Source: Parasponia andersonii
Lineage: Eukaryota > Streptophyta > Magnoliopsida > Rosales > Cannabaceae
Length of the DNA: 64,000 bases
Direction of reading: 5' to 3'
Assembly: GCA_002914805.1 (NCBI GenBank)
Contig: JXTB01000256.1
Location: 369,706-433,705 of the forward strand
Numbering within the stretch: the stretch's first letter is position 1; each line of letters opens with the position of its first letter. A program made the translations under genes and the position numbers. This document shows positions 24,438-34,771 of this stretch, in pieces. Below the pieces are notes generated by a model. The model made no database searches, was not told where the DNA came from, and saw only the letters and a program-made list of their open reading frames with translations.

Positions 24438-26670
24438 ATGAAAAGCCAGCACCATTCCAACGAAATGGGAATTAAATTGACACAAATACATCACACACTT
24501 GGCATTGAAGGAGACGACATTCGTCTTCATGAGAATGCGTACGAAATACCAAATCAGGGGTCAGACCAACTTGATCATGAGCCAGAAAAGGTCGATATTC
24601 TTGATGAAGGCATTAGTGTTCCAAAGAAAGTTCACCGGTTCTACTTCGTCAAATTTTGGCCACATCAAGAACCAAGCTCAGAATCCAAAGTCAAAAAGGC
24701 TGAAGATTTGATCCGAAAACTGAACCACCAAGAACTTCAGATTAGAAAAAGACTAGAAATAGAGGTGAGCAGAGCACAATTCAGAGTTCAAATTTCCAAC
24801 CCCATTTGGCTTTCCTATTATTGTACTTATATTATCCATATAGCTATCTAGTATTAGCTTTAACAACTAGAATCATTCTCGAACTTGTTATTTTTACCAT
24901 ACACAGAGCCAAAAAGATAATGAAAACCCAATTATCAGAAGAAAGATCTGGATCAAATTAAACAGCAAAAAGTTGATGTCAAGGTGATATTAATCTCTTG
25001 TTTGATTATGTGGACAGTCATATCGAAGTTGGGAATTTCGTCGTGCTCTTCAAGATCTGTGTCATGGAAACTCTAGACTTGCTTCGCTTGGATATGTTAT
25101 AGATTCGAAGAGACATGAATTGAAACGTCTACAACTAGTCTTAGACAGGCTTTGCTGTGCAAATCAAGCACTTCAGGCAACAGCTACAGAGTCATGCTTG
25201 TTATCAGGCGATAAGCTAGATACCCATGTACAAGCTGCAATCTCTCTCTCTCTCTCTCTCTCTCCGACATTAATTTCTTTGATTTTTACTTATTTAATTT
25301 TTCAGTTTGTGTTTGCCCATTGAAAAATGTTTAGAGATTGCAACTTCAAATGCTTCATTCCTGTAAAAGCTTGGCCGAAGAAAAGCAACTCATGAGAGAT
25401 ATCAAAGCAAGCCAAAGGAGAGGTGAAGATCATATGCATAGTACTATATCGACGGAAGAGCTTGATTGGAGTGTAAGATTATATTGTGCCTTATATTTAA
25501 TTGTCTTTATAAATTTATGCATGAAATTGACTTAAATCTTTGCTTCAATGTAATATTCTATATGTTTAACCTTTATCTCAAGCCAGGCTGATTGGAAGAG
25601 TTCTGAAAATTACTATGCTAAGACAAATATTGGATTAGCTAACTGTGAAGGTGATCGTAATCGCAAAAAGATTAAAGATCTTAAACTGAGAGTGGATAAA
25701 TATGTTTACAATAACGCTGCGAAAGGAAACATTTGGAACTCTTTCGGATTAAAACAAGCTATAATAAACAAACTCAAAGTAAGTTGTCCGCAAATTCTGA
25801 TTTTCAGCTCTATAGGTATTAAAAATTGTCTGAAATTAACCATTGATTATCTGTACTACTTTCTGTCACATTTGATTGTAGATTATAGGTAATGACATAG
25901 ATACATTAGAGAAAAAACAATCAGAATTACTAAGGAAGTATGCCTACATTGAGAAAAAGATGCGGACTTCCGTGAAAGTGAGAGATTCTTTGTACAAGCG
26001 ATTGACTGATATGCACCAGAGAAAGAAGGAAGCATGTGAATCCATCCTTAAGCTGATAGAGGAGTATGAGAAAGAGGTATATATATTCATATGTGAAGAA
26101 ATTTCATCAGAAAACTCGAAGACATTGATAATATTCGTAAATATGAGTTGTATGTATCTTGCAATAAAAACAATGTTACCTAAAATCTAGTGTACTTTCT
26201 ATGACTTCAGAATGCCTGCTATTACGAAAACCGTTTCCTTTTGAGCGAAGCTCTGGCCCTTGCTAGTAAGAAAGATGTAGCAGCCCTTGAAAAGTTATCT
26301 CAAACCGAGGTTTTCCATCTAAACTATACTCTAAACTTCATGTTCAACTTCAAATTTCATTTTTTTTTTTTTCCCTTTCTTTCTCAGCTACTTTTGGCCT
26401 TTTTCATTTTGTCATCAGGGTGAAAAATTCGTGTCTGAGTGGAACAAAAGTAAAGCTTTCAGAGATGATTATGAGAAGAGAGTATCGCGATCTCTCTATA
26501 GTCGACAATTGAGTTCAGATGGGAGGATGAGAAACGTAGGACATAAGGAGCCACTTGTTATGGTGACTCCGACAATTTTCAAAAGAGAAGCAGCATTTAC
26601 AAATGAGGAACTCAAATGCCTAATGAAAGATCTAGAAGATCCACCTTGGTATCGGCTCCACTACTGGTAG
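24438..26670 (+). CDS. Proton pump interactor (PPI1)-like protein, copy 1, complete
   Basis: Eight coding exons have good splice sites: 24438-24764, 24939-24983, 25018-25227, 25335-25472, 25587-25778, 25882-26076, 26211-26309 and 26419-26670. Each is a multiple of three, so all introns are phase 0, giving 485 aa. The family core begins near residue 62 ([19 protein letters not shown]), as in PPI1, and runs through a long charged coiled coil with [11 protein letters not shown]. It ends with the family's most conserved part, [14 protein letters not shown] ... [14 protein letters not shown] ... [11 protein letters not shown]. Known PPI1 binds the autoinhibitory C-terminus of the plasma-membrane H+-ATPase and stimulates it. 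This copy stops about 45 residues after GRMRN and lacks the Lys/Glu-rich region and C-terminal membrane anchor of longer PPI proteins, so it may be soluble. Exon 2 (15 codons) is the least certain. Confidence 0.85.
25241..25263 (+). repeat. (CT)n microsatellite in intron 3 of PPI-like copy 1
   Basis: This CT run lies just after the exon 3 donor. The matching run in copy 2 (29296-29338) is where that copy loses the rest of the gene. Confidence 0.9.
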
Positions 26671-26982
26671 TCTATGAAAGTACTGGAAAAGAGAGTCATG
26701 TTTGAATCTCTAAGATCAAAATTTCTACCATTTTCATATAAGACAGAAAATAACAGAATCACGAATTGACGTCTATTGCGATTAATTTCAGATTGTATAG
26801 TTGATGTTAATAATAATAAATGGCACAAAAGATTCATCTGGTTCAGCAATTTACTTTAGTCTAATTATTCTTTATTTGCTTCTAAGATGAATCTATGGAC
26901 TTAAAATGTGATGACTTTCTAGTAACAGGCAGCAATAGGCTAGTTAAGGTGACGTAAAATTCCTGTTTAATTATTTGGACAG

Positions 26983-27166
26983 TCATATCAAAGAGGGGAA
27001 TTTCTTCGTGGTCTTGTACATCTGCAACACGAACAATTACAATTGAAAATGTTTAAAGGTCCGAAGATGTATGAATTGAAACATCTACAAGAAGTCCTAG
27101 ATAGGCATTGTCTTGCAAGTAAGTCATATCAGGCAAGAGGTGCAGAGTCATGCTCGTTTTATTCCC
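26983..27166 (+). pseudogene. Orphan exon 3 of a PPI-like gene
   Basis: An acceptor-like TTTGGACAG precedes an open stretch reading SYQRGEFLRGLVHLQHEQ and later ELKHLQEVLDRHCLASKSYQ. This aligns with exon 3 of copy 1 ([20 protein letters not shown]). No exon 1, 2 or 4-8 accompanies it. Upstream it joins sequence like the 3' flank of copy 1. Downstream, from about 27170, it joins sequence like the far-upstream region of copy 1. It is the scar of another duplicated copy that was almost wholly deleted. Confidence 0.75.
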
Positions 27167-27359
27167 TTTAGTGAAAATGTGTTGGGCGATGGACTAAAGT
27201 GAAACTTTTCAGCAAGCTTAAAGATTTCTCAACTTAAAAGTTTAAGGAGTAAAATTAGTCTCTTGTAATAATTAAGGGACTAACATATAATTTGTAGTTA
27301 TTGTAGAAATCCGATCATCATTTGACCTAATACTCTTATCGATCATGATATTTGTACTA

Positions 27360-27930
27360 TATCAAGAAACAATGAAGCTCATAGAGTGTTAAGTCAAATG
27401 ATATGTGTAAGACTTGTCCAAGACTCCAAGACATACCTGCTGTTGCCCTTGCGCCCCACGCCAAGAGAGTCAACTTAATATAAATATGCCTTAATTAATT
27501 GTCCAAGAAATCTAAACTTTGTAACCATTTTTTAGGAAGGGTATGCACATGCAAGAGAAATTAAGAAATTCTAAGTAACTATATTATTGTTAGTCAGTAA
27601 CATATTCTACTGTCAATTTTGAGACTCGCATTGTTATGTTATATAGAGACTAGCACAGGTGGGTGTGCATGACAATTTCTTAAATGGTAGCATATTTCTA
27701 GCTCACTATATACGGAGACTATAAGCATATGTATTAATTTAAACTTGATACCTAATTAATAAGAAATTGACGTGATTAATCATCAAATCATATCTGTAAC
27801 CACAAAGTTGTCTCGATTTAGTCCGTAGATTCAACTTATAAGCAAATATAAATAGTGAAACTCAACACTGTCAACAATCAATTGCCAATATTTCCAGTAG
27901 AAAAGAAGAATAACCACAAATTAACCTCTT
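27360..27930 (-). promoter_or_regulatory. Inverted copy of the PPI-like promoter segment
   Basis: This ~570 bp segment is the reverse complement of the region at about 23330-23900. CCCCACGCCAAGAGAGTCAAC (near 27454-27474) is the W-box block read backwards, and GTCCGTAGATTCAACTTATA near 27820 matches the complement of about 23443-23462. Sequence on both sides is in the normal orientation, so this is a local inversion upstream of copy 2. It moves the conserved TTGAC blocks away from the copy 2 start and reverses them. Confidence 0.75.
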
Positions 27931-27992
27931 AAATACCAATGATCTTCTTTTCCAAGTTCCGATTCACAAATAGGGAAAAAATGATTTGTAAA

Positions 27993-27993
27993 C

Positions 27994-28032
<39 letters not shown>
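27993..28032. repeat. (TA)n(CA)n microsatellite
   Basis: An uninterrupted TA run passes directly into a CA run. It lies near the right breakpoint of the inverted promoter segment. Confidence 0.95.
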
Positions 28033-28514
28033 TAGTAGTATGTATGAGTGTACATTAATCAACTCCGGCGTAAACTTGTTCGATCCATTGGAATATTACA
28101 GCCCCATCGAGGACCAGTGTCTGTACATCAGGTAGAATTTTCATTCTGCAACCTAGAGATGCATTATCATGTAGTAGTTTAGTTCGTTTGGATCAATTAT
28201 TTTGTATTTTATTGAAAATTGTTATTATTGGGAAACTTTAAAAAAAGTAAAAATAAAAACAAAGTGGAGAGAGTGAATTCAATTTGTGAACTCGAAATCA
28301 CCTTATATGATCAGAGACCATGTTATACTTCACAATTCAGAAGTTTAATGCTGTTATGAATTAGTAGGTCAATATTGAATTTCACATTTCTCAAACATGT
28401 TACTACTTCTCAAAGTTTCTTACCTATTTCTCTCTGTTATTGTGTGTAACTATTTGTTATATAACTGTTGATTATTAATTTGCTTCCTTATGTTTGGCTC
28501 TGTATTAGCATCAG

Positions 28515-29296
28515 GTGACAAAAAGCCAGCACCATCTCAACGAAATGGGAGTTAATTTGACACGAAATATCTCAGATGCTTGACATTGAAGGAGACGACA
28601 TTCGTCTTAGTGAGAATGTATGTGAAAAAGCTAATCAGGGGTCAGACCAAACTGATCATGAGCCAGACAAGATTGATGTTCTTGATGAAGGCATTAGTGT
28701 TCCAAAGAAAGTCCATCAGTTCTACTTTGTCAAATTTTGGCCACATCAAGAATCAAGCTCAGAATTCGAAATGAACCATGATGAGAAAAAGACTAGAAAT
28801 AGAGGTGAGCAGAGAACAAAACAGAGTTCAAATTTGCAATCCCATTTGGTTTCTCTAATATAGTACTCATAGCATCCATTTAAGTAGCTAGTATTAGCTT
28901 CAATAACTAGAATCATTCACAACTTCTTAGTTTACGATACACAAAGCCATAAAAAATTTTGAAGAAAAAAAAAAAATAGCCAACTATCAGAAGAAAGATC
29001 TTGATCAAATTAAACAGTAGAAGGCTGATGTCAAGGTGATTAATCTCTTGTTTGATTATGTGGACAGTCATATCAAAGATGGGAATTTCATCGTGCTCTT
29101 CAAGATCTGTCTCATGGAAAGACGGGACTTACACTTACTTCACTTGGATATGCTATAGATTTGAAGAGAAGAGAATTGAAACGTCTACAACTAGTCCCAG
29201 ACAGGCTTTGCTTTGCAAATAATGCATTTCAGGCAAGAGCTACAGAGACATGCTTATCAGGGGATAAACTAGATAACCATGTACAAGTTTGCAATA

Positions 29297-29340
<44 letters not shown>

Positions 29341-29380
29341 TAAGTGCGAATATAGCTCCACTACTGGTGATTTATGAGAG
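28515..29380 (+). pseudogene. PPI-like copy 2, 5'-half remnant
   Basis: The non-coding exon (ending at 28131), exon 1, exon 2 and exon 3 are recognisable. The usual start codon is ACA instead of ATG; the next in-frame ATG is at 28576. Exon 1 keeps [18 protein letters not shown] but has lost about 15 codons near its end and shifts frame. Exon 2 has an in-frame TAG. Exon 3 is open (29067 to about 29280, with [20 protein letters not shown]). After a (CT)n run at 29296-29338 the sequence jumps to the very end of exon 8 (CTCCACTACTGGT, about 29356) and then to a 3' flank like that of copy 1. Exons 4-7 and most of 8 are deleted. It is not expected to make a PPI protein. Confidence 0.85.
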
Positions 29381-30334
29381 TACCGGAAGAAACAATTATG
29401 TTTCATATAAGCTTGTTAATATTCTCTTTGTTTCGGGTTTGTTGGGAACATTTTATTTATGGTGAATGTAAATGTGAAGATAGAAAAGAATAGAATCACA
29501 AATTGACGTTTGTTGCGATTAATTTGAGATTTTGTAGTCATTAATAATAATAATAATAATAATAATAACAATAATAATAATAAACCGCACAAATTTATCT
29601 AGTTCAGAAATTTACTTATGTTTATTCTTTATTTTCTTCTAAGATGAATGCATGGACTCAAAATCTGACGAGGCATAATCTGGCTAATGACCACATCAAC
29701 ATCAAAACAAGATAATAAGTTAATTTTTTTTTAGGGTCTTAGTATAGAAAATGCTAAATATGGATATGATAATTGCCGGGTGCGAATTCCAAGTCTATAT
29801 CTGAAAGTTTTAGTCTCAAATTAAGGTTCGTGGTACTAAAAGGCCTTGAATTTTTAAGGTAGTAATCATTTGGACTTTGAATTAAATAAATATCCATAAG
29901 TTTTTTGAATTAAATAATTGGCGACAATAACGTTTTTTTTTTTTTTGGTCTAAAATTGTTAACACCATTAAAAATTGATAAAAAAAAAGACATGTGATAT
30001 GACCGTAATGAATTGTTTAAAAATGTTCCTCTTATTTCTCTTAAAATTATTCAATTTAACTAAAAAGGAAATTATTGTCATCAATTCGTTAATACGAAAA
30101 GACTTTTGAACATATTTATTTAATTCAAGTAGACACTGCGTAAAGAATTTAGTTACTTAGTGCCACAAAACCTCAAATGAAAACTCGTGATCAGTGAACG
30201 GGGAATGTGCTATTGATTAATAATACTATTTGTAGTTATGTCTAGCATTACTTATTAGTTATTCTTTTATATGCATGCCCTCCGAGAAATATAATATAAA
30301 GTTAAAGAATTCTTGAACAATTAACTTATATTAA

Positions 30335-30606
30335 GTTGACTTTCTTGGCGTGGGGTGCAAGGCCAATGGCAGATATGGCTTGGTTTGTTGCCTGCATAAA
30401 TGTACCTCTCTCAGAAAGCATATACATAGATCATTTGACTTATACGGTATACTATATAAATACTTATAAACTTACATATATATATATATATATATATGGC
30501 ACCAATCCAGTATAACTTATACTGTATTTATATTCAAATTGGGGATAAACTTGTTCGATCCATCGAAACACTACTGCTCGATTAAGGACTAGTCTCTGTA
30601 AATCAG
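30335..30606 (+). promoter_or_regulatory. Promoter and non-coding first exon of PPI-like copy 3
   Basis: The conserved GTTGACTTTCTTGGCGTGGG block lies at 30335-30354 and a CATTTGACTT block near 30433. TATATAAATAC near 30453 is a good TATA box. The non-coding exon ends ...GTCTCTGTAAATCAG at 30606 before GTAGAG. The UTR intron ends at the AG before 30958. Confidence 0.6.
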
Positions 30607-30960
30607 GTAGAGTTCGTGCATGTCCTGCTTAGGGATCATGCATGACTAATAGCGTGCAGTAGTCTAGTTTATTTAGATCAATTATTTTGTTTTCATGGAA
30701 TGTTGCTTTTATTGGGAAGAATTTTTAATTTACTGAAAAGAAAATAGTAACAAATTGGAGAGTGCAATTGAATAAGACTTAATCTCACCCAAGTGATATG
30801 CTCAGAGACCAAGTTATAGTTTACAATTTAGATGTTTAGAAGCTTTTAAGCTGTTATTAAGTATAATATAACTATTGAATTTCACATTTCAAAATATTTT
30901 GTAAAACTGTTGACTATTAGTTTGGTTTCATAATATTTTGTTATGTATTATCATCAGGTG

Positions 30961-32997
30961 ATGGAAATGAGACAAGTACCGCAGACACTTGACAGTGCAG
31001 GAGATGGCATTCGTTTTGGTGAGAATGCTTGTGCAAATGCAAACCAGGGGTCAGAAGAACTTGATCATGAGCCAAGCAAGACTAGTGATCATGATGATGG
31101 CGCTAATGTTCCAAAGAAAGTTCATACGTTCTACTTTGTCAAGTTTTGGCCACATCAAGAACCAAGCTCAGAACCCGACGAAATCCAAGAGATTGAAAAG
31201 CTGATCCGAAAAATGGACCGCGATCAACTCTTCATTAGAAAAAGACTAGAAAAAGTGGTGAGTAGAAACCAACATACAGTTCAAATTTCCACTCCCATTT
31301 GCCTTTTTGTTATAGCACTTACACATAGTATCCATGTGGCTTTAATAACTAGAATCATTCTCATCTTCCTATTTTACCATGGTCAAAGCTATACCAAAAA
31401 ACAAAAAAGAAAAAGAGAAAGCGAGTATCGGAAGAAGGATCTTAAACAAATTAAACAGGGATAGGCTAATTTTAAAGTCACATTATACCTTGTTTAATTA
31501 TGTGGACAGTCATTTCAAAGATGGGAATTTCGTCATGGTCTTATACGTCTGCAAGGTGAAGACATTGAGCTTCAAAATGATTTCGGATGGAGGAGATATG
31601 AATTGAAACGTCTAGAAGAAATCCTAGACAAGCTTTGTTTTGCAAATAAGTCAAATCAAGCAAGAGCTAAAGAGTCACGCTTGTTGTTAGGGGATAAGAT
31701 AGATAACCAAGTATGTATAAGTTTACTTTCTCTTTCTCCTTTTGTTTTCCTTCTATTTATTTATTTTTTCTTCTTGAACTTTCCAATTTTCGAAACGGAT
31801 TAGAAATTGCAGTTTCAAATGCTCCACTGCTGTAAAAGCTTGGCCAAAGAAAAGCAACTCATGAGAGACATTAAAGCAAGACAAAAGAAAAGTGAAGAAG
31901 ATCATATGTGTAGTACTCTATCTCTGGAAGAGCTTGACTGGAGTGTAAGATTATATTATTCCTTAGTCCTTACATGTAGTTGTCTTTAGACCTTTGTGCA
32001 TGGAATTATCTTATGTTTTTTCTTCTATATAATCTATAGTTAACCTTTTATCTTAAACCAGGATTATTGGAAGTATTACAAGAAGTGCTATGCTAAGAAA
32101 AATATTGGATTAGCTAGTTGTGATCGTGATCATGATCGCAACGGGATTAAAGAGCTTAAATTGAGAGTGGATAAATATGTCTACAAAAATGCTGTGAAAG
32201 GAAAGATTTGGAACTTTTTTGGATTGAAACAAGCTATAATAGATAAGCTCAAAGTAAGTACTTCTCAAATCCTAATTTTTCAGCTCAATGGCTAATAATA
32301 ATTACCTGAAATTGATCTTCGATTTTCTATACTACTTATTTGTGTTACCTTTGATTGTAGATTGTAGGTAATGACATAGACACATTAAAGAAAAAACAAT
32401 CGGAAGTAAGAGCCGAATATGGCTGTATTGACAAAAAGCTGCAGACTACTGTGAAAGTGAGAGATTCTTTGAACAAGCAATTGACAGATATAGACCAGAG
32501 AAAGAAGGAACTATGCAAATTATTTCTTGAGCTCAGAGAGCAGTATGCTAAAGAGGTATGTATATTCATATATAAAGAGATGTCATCGGAAAATTTAAAA
32601 GACATTTATGATTCATAATTATACGTGTGTTACATTTTTACACACTTGTATCTTGCAATAAAAATATAATGTTACCTAAACTGTGACGTACTTTTTATGA
32701 TTTCAGAAGGCATGCTGTTACCCAAACCGTTTGCTTTTGAGCAGAGGTCTGGCCCTGGCTAGAAAGAAAGATATAGCAGCCCTTGAAAGATTTTCACACA
32801 CTGAGGTTTGCCATCTAAATTTTACTTTTTAAGTCAATATAATTCTTCAATTTTTAATCCCTTTTTTTTTTTTAATGTTCCTTTTACTCTGCCATTAGGG
32901 TGAAAAATTCATGTCCCAGTGGAACAAAAGTAAAGCTTTTAGAGATGATTATAAGGAGAGAGTGTTGCACCATCACTCCACCGCAGTCAACAATTGA
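30961..32997 (+). CDS. PPI-like copy 3, probably shortened at the C-terminus
   Basis: Seven exons are open with sound splice sites: 30961-31257, 31510-31710, 31804-31944, 32062-32253, 32361-32555, 32707-32805 and 32899-32997. The equivalent of exon 2 (about 31434-31470) has lost its donor and carries a stop in frame. All exons are multiples of three, so skipping it keeps the frame and gives 407 aa. The core [19 protein letters not shown] and the ARKKDIAALERFS and [14 protein letters not shown] motifs are kept. The last exon then changes frame and stops after 32 residues instead of 83, so the conserved [11 protein letters not shown] block is lost. It could be a functional short form or an early pseudogene. 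The protein is predicted to be mostly charged coiled coil. Confidence 0.6.
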
Positions 32998-32999
32998 GT

Positions 33000-34190
33000 T
33001 CAGATAGAAGGATGAGAAACCTTGCTCATGATCAGGAACTACTCCAAGAATTTTCAAAAGAGAAGAAGCATTTACAAAAAGGGAAATAAAATGTTTAATG
33101 AACAATGTATGAGCTAGAGCTTGATGTTGGTACCAACTCCATTACTAGTTTACTGAGACAGATATGTTTGAGACTTGTGAGAACAAAATTTCTATCATTT
33201 TCATCTTATTATAAGTTTGATAAATAACCTTTTCCTTAGAGGACTTTCTTCATTTGAATTTTTATTCAAGGTTCATCATCTCGTTTAGTTCCCTTATGCA
33301 TTTTCATCCCATTTTTAGTTACTTAATTATGCAATCTCTTCTTAAAATTGCTCAATCGACAGAGCTTATTAACTATGATAAATCCTGATAGTACTAAAAT
33401 CGATCTTACAACGCTGCGCCTCTCTAAAATGCTGATCATCATTTCAACATTCAATCGGAATCTAGTCCATGATGAAACATGCTAATGTTGTTACCAATAT
33501 TTATAGAAGATACTACTCAGAGAAACAAATTAGGAAATGCCTTTTCATTGGTTAATGTTATGAAATAAACCCTAATTCCTATTAAGAGAGCAATAATAAA
33601 CAAACAAACAAAAAGAAAAAAAAAAAAAAGGAAAACAAACACACACAAGATTTATAATGGTTCGGCCTCAATATGATAGCTACAACCACTTTGCCACCAC
33701 ATGTTTTTGCCATATCGAAGAAGTGAGTAGGCTCCATACAAACAACATGATAATCTGTGTTTATTTAGTATATGGCTATTCTTCATTTCTACGTGCAATA
33801 TTGATCGGGTTTGATTATTCTTTTATTTGCTTATATGGGTAGACTAAAAAATGTGACGGCTCCGTGGTCGGACATAATCTGGCTAATGACCACATCAACA
33901 TCAAATGTCAAGATTCCAAGTTAGAATTATATTTTAACGTCGCCCTAATTACTTCTGGAAAATGCTCTGTAATATCAGTGGTGATTGATAATTACCATGT
34001 GCGAGTCTATATAATAGTTCTTTTAAGTCCCAAATACTGATCCATTACATCCTGTTATTAGTTAACAATATTAGTAATGAGTGGTTATACAAAGGTTAAC
34101 ACTTAATAGTTATTCTTGTATATGCGAACGCTTCCAAGAAATGATATGCTACAAATTTAAGAATACTTGGGCACTTGATCAAGGCATATT
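33000..34190. other. Intergenic region between PPI-like copies 3 and 4
   Basis: No gene is seen. Parts at 33770-33900 resemble the upstream regions of other copies (for example CATAATCTGGCTAATGACCA, also near 29683). The GATTTATAATGGTTCGGCC block near 33648 looks like a dispersed plant repeat. Confidence 0.5.
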
Positions 34191-34198
34191 TTTATTAA

Positions 34199-34386
34199 GT
34201 TGACTTTCTTGGCTTTGGGTTCAAGGGCAACGGAAGGTACGGCTTTGGTTGTTTCTTGCATATGTTTGACAACTTAGAAAGCGTAGGTATTTCATTTGAC
34301 TTGTACTATATATTTAAATCTGGAATCCACTAGTTTGATCCATTGGAGTAGTAGTGCCCGACCGAGTACTGGTCTCTGGCAATCAG
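34199..34386 (+). promoter_or_regulatory. Promoter and non-coding first exon of PPI-like copy 4
   Basis: GTTGACTTTCTTGGCTTTGGG (from 34199), CATTTGACTT near 34292 and a TATATATTTAAATC run near 34311 mirror the other copies. The non-coding exon ends GGCAATCAG at 34386. The promoter looks better kept than the gene it serves. Confidence 0.55.
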
Positions 34387-34771
34387 GTAGAGCTCTTGTC
34401 CTGTTTTGAGATGCATTAGCATGTAATAATATAGTTTGTTTAGATCAATCTTTTTCATCGACGTTATTATTGTTGTTGATGCGGAACGTTTTTAATCTTC
34501 TATTTTTCCTCAAAGATAGTTACCAATTTGAGAGTGGAATTGATTAAATGTAAACTCAATAGTACCCAAGTCACATGTTCAAGGCCATGTTAATTAGTTT
34601 ACCATTCAGAAGTTTTAAGCTGTTATGAAGTTGGTCAAAATTGAGTTCCACATTTCTAAAACATGTTGCCTCTCAGATTTTCTCACCTATTTTACGTGGT
34701 CTGTAATTATATTTGGTATAACTACTGATTATTATTTTGGTTCACAATATTTGGTTATGTACTAACATCAG

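Noticed and set aside
33640-33842. Possible gene at 33657-33842
   Set aside because: The frame covers a GATTTATAATGGTTCGGCC-type dispersed repeat and duplicated PPI upstream sequence, with no domain.
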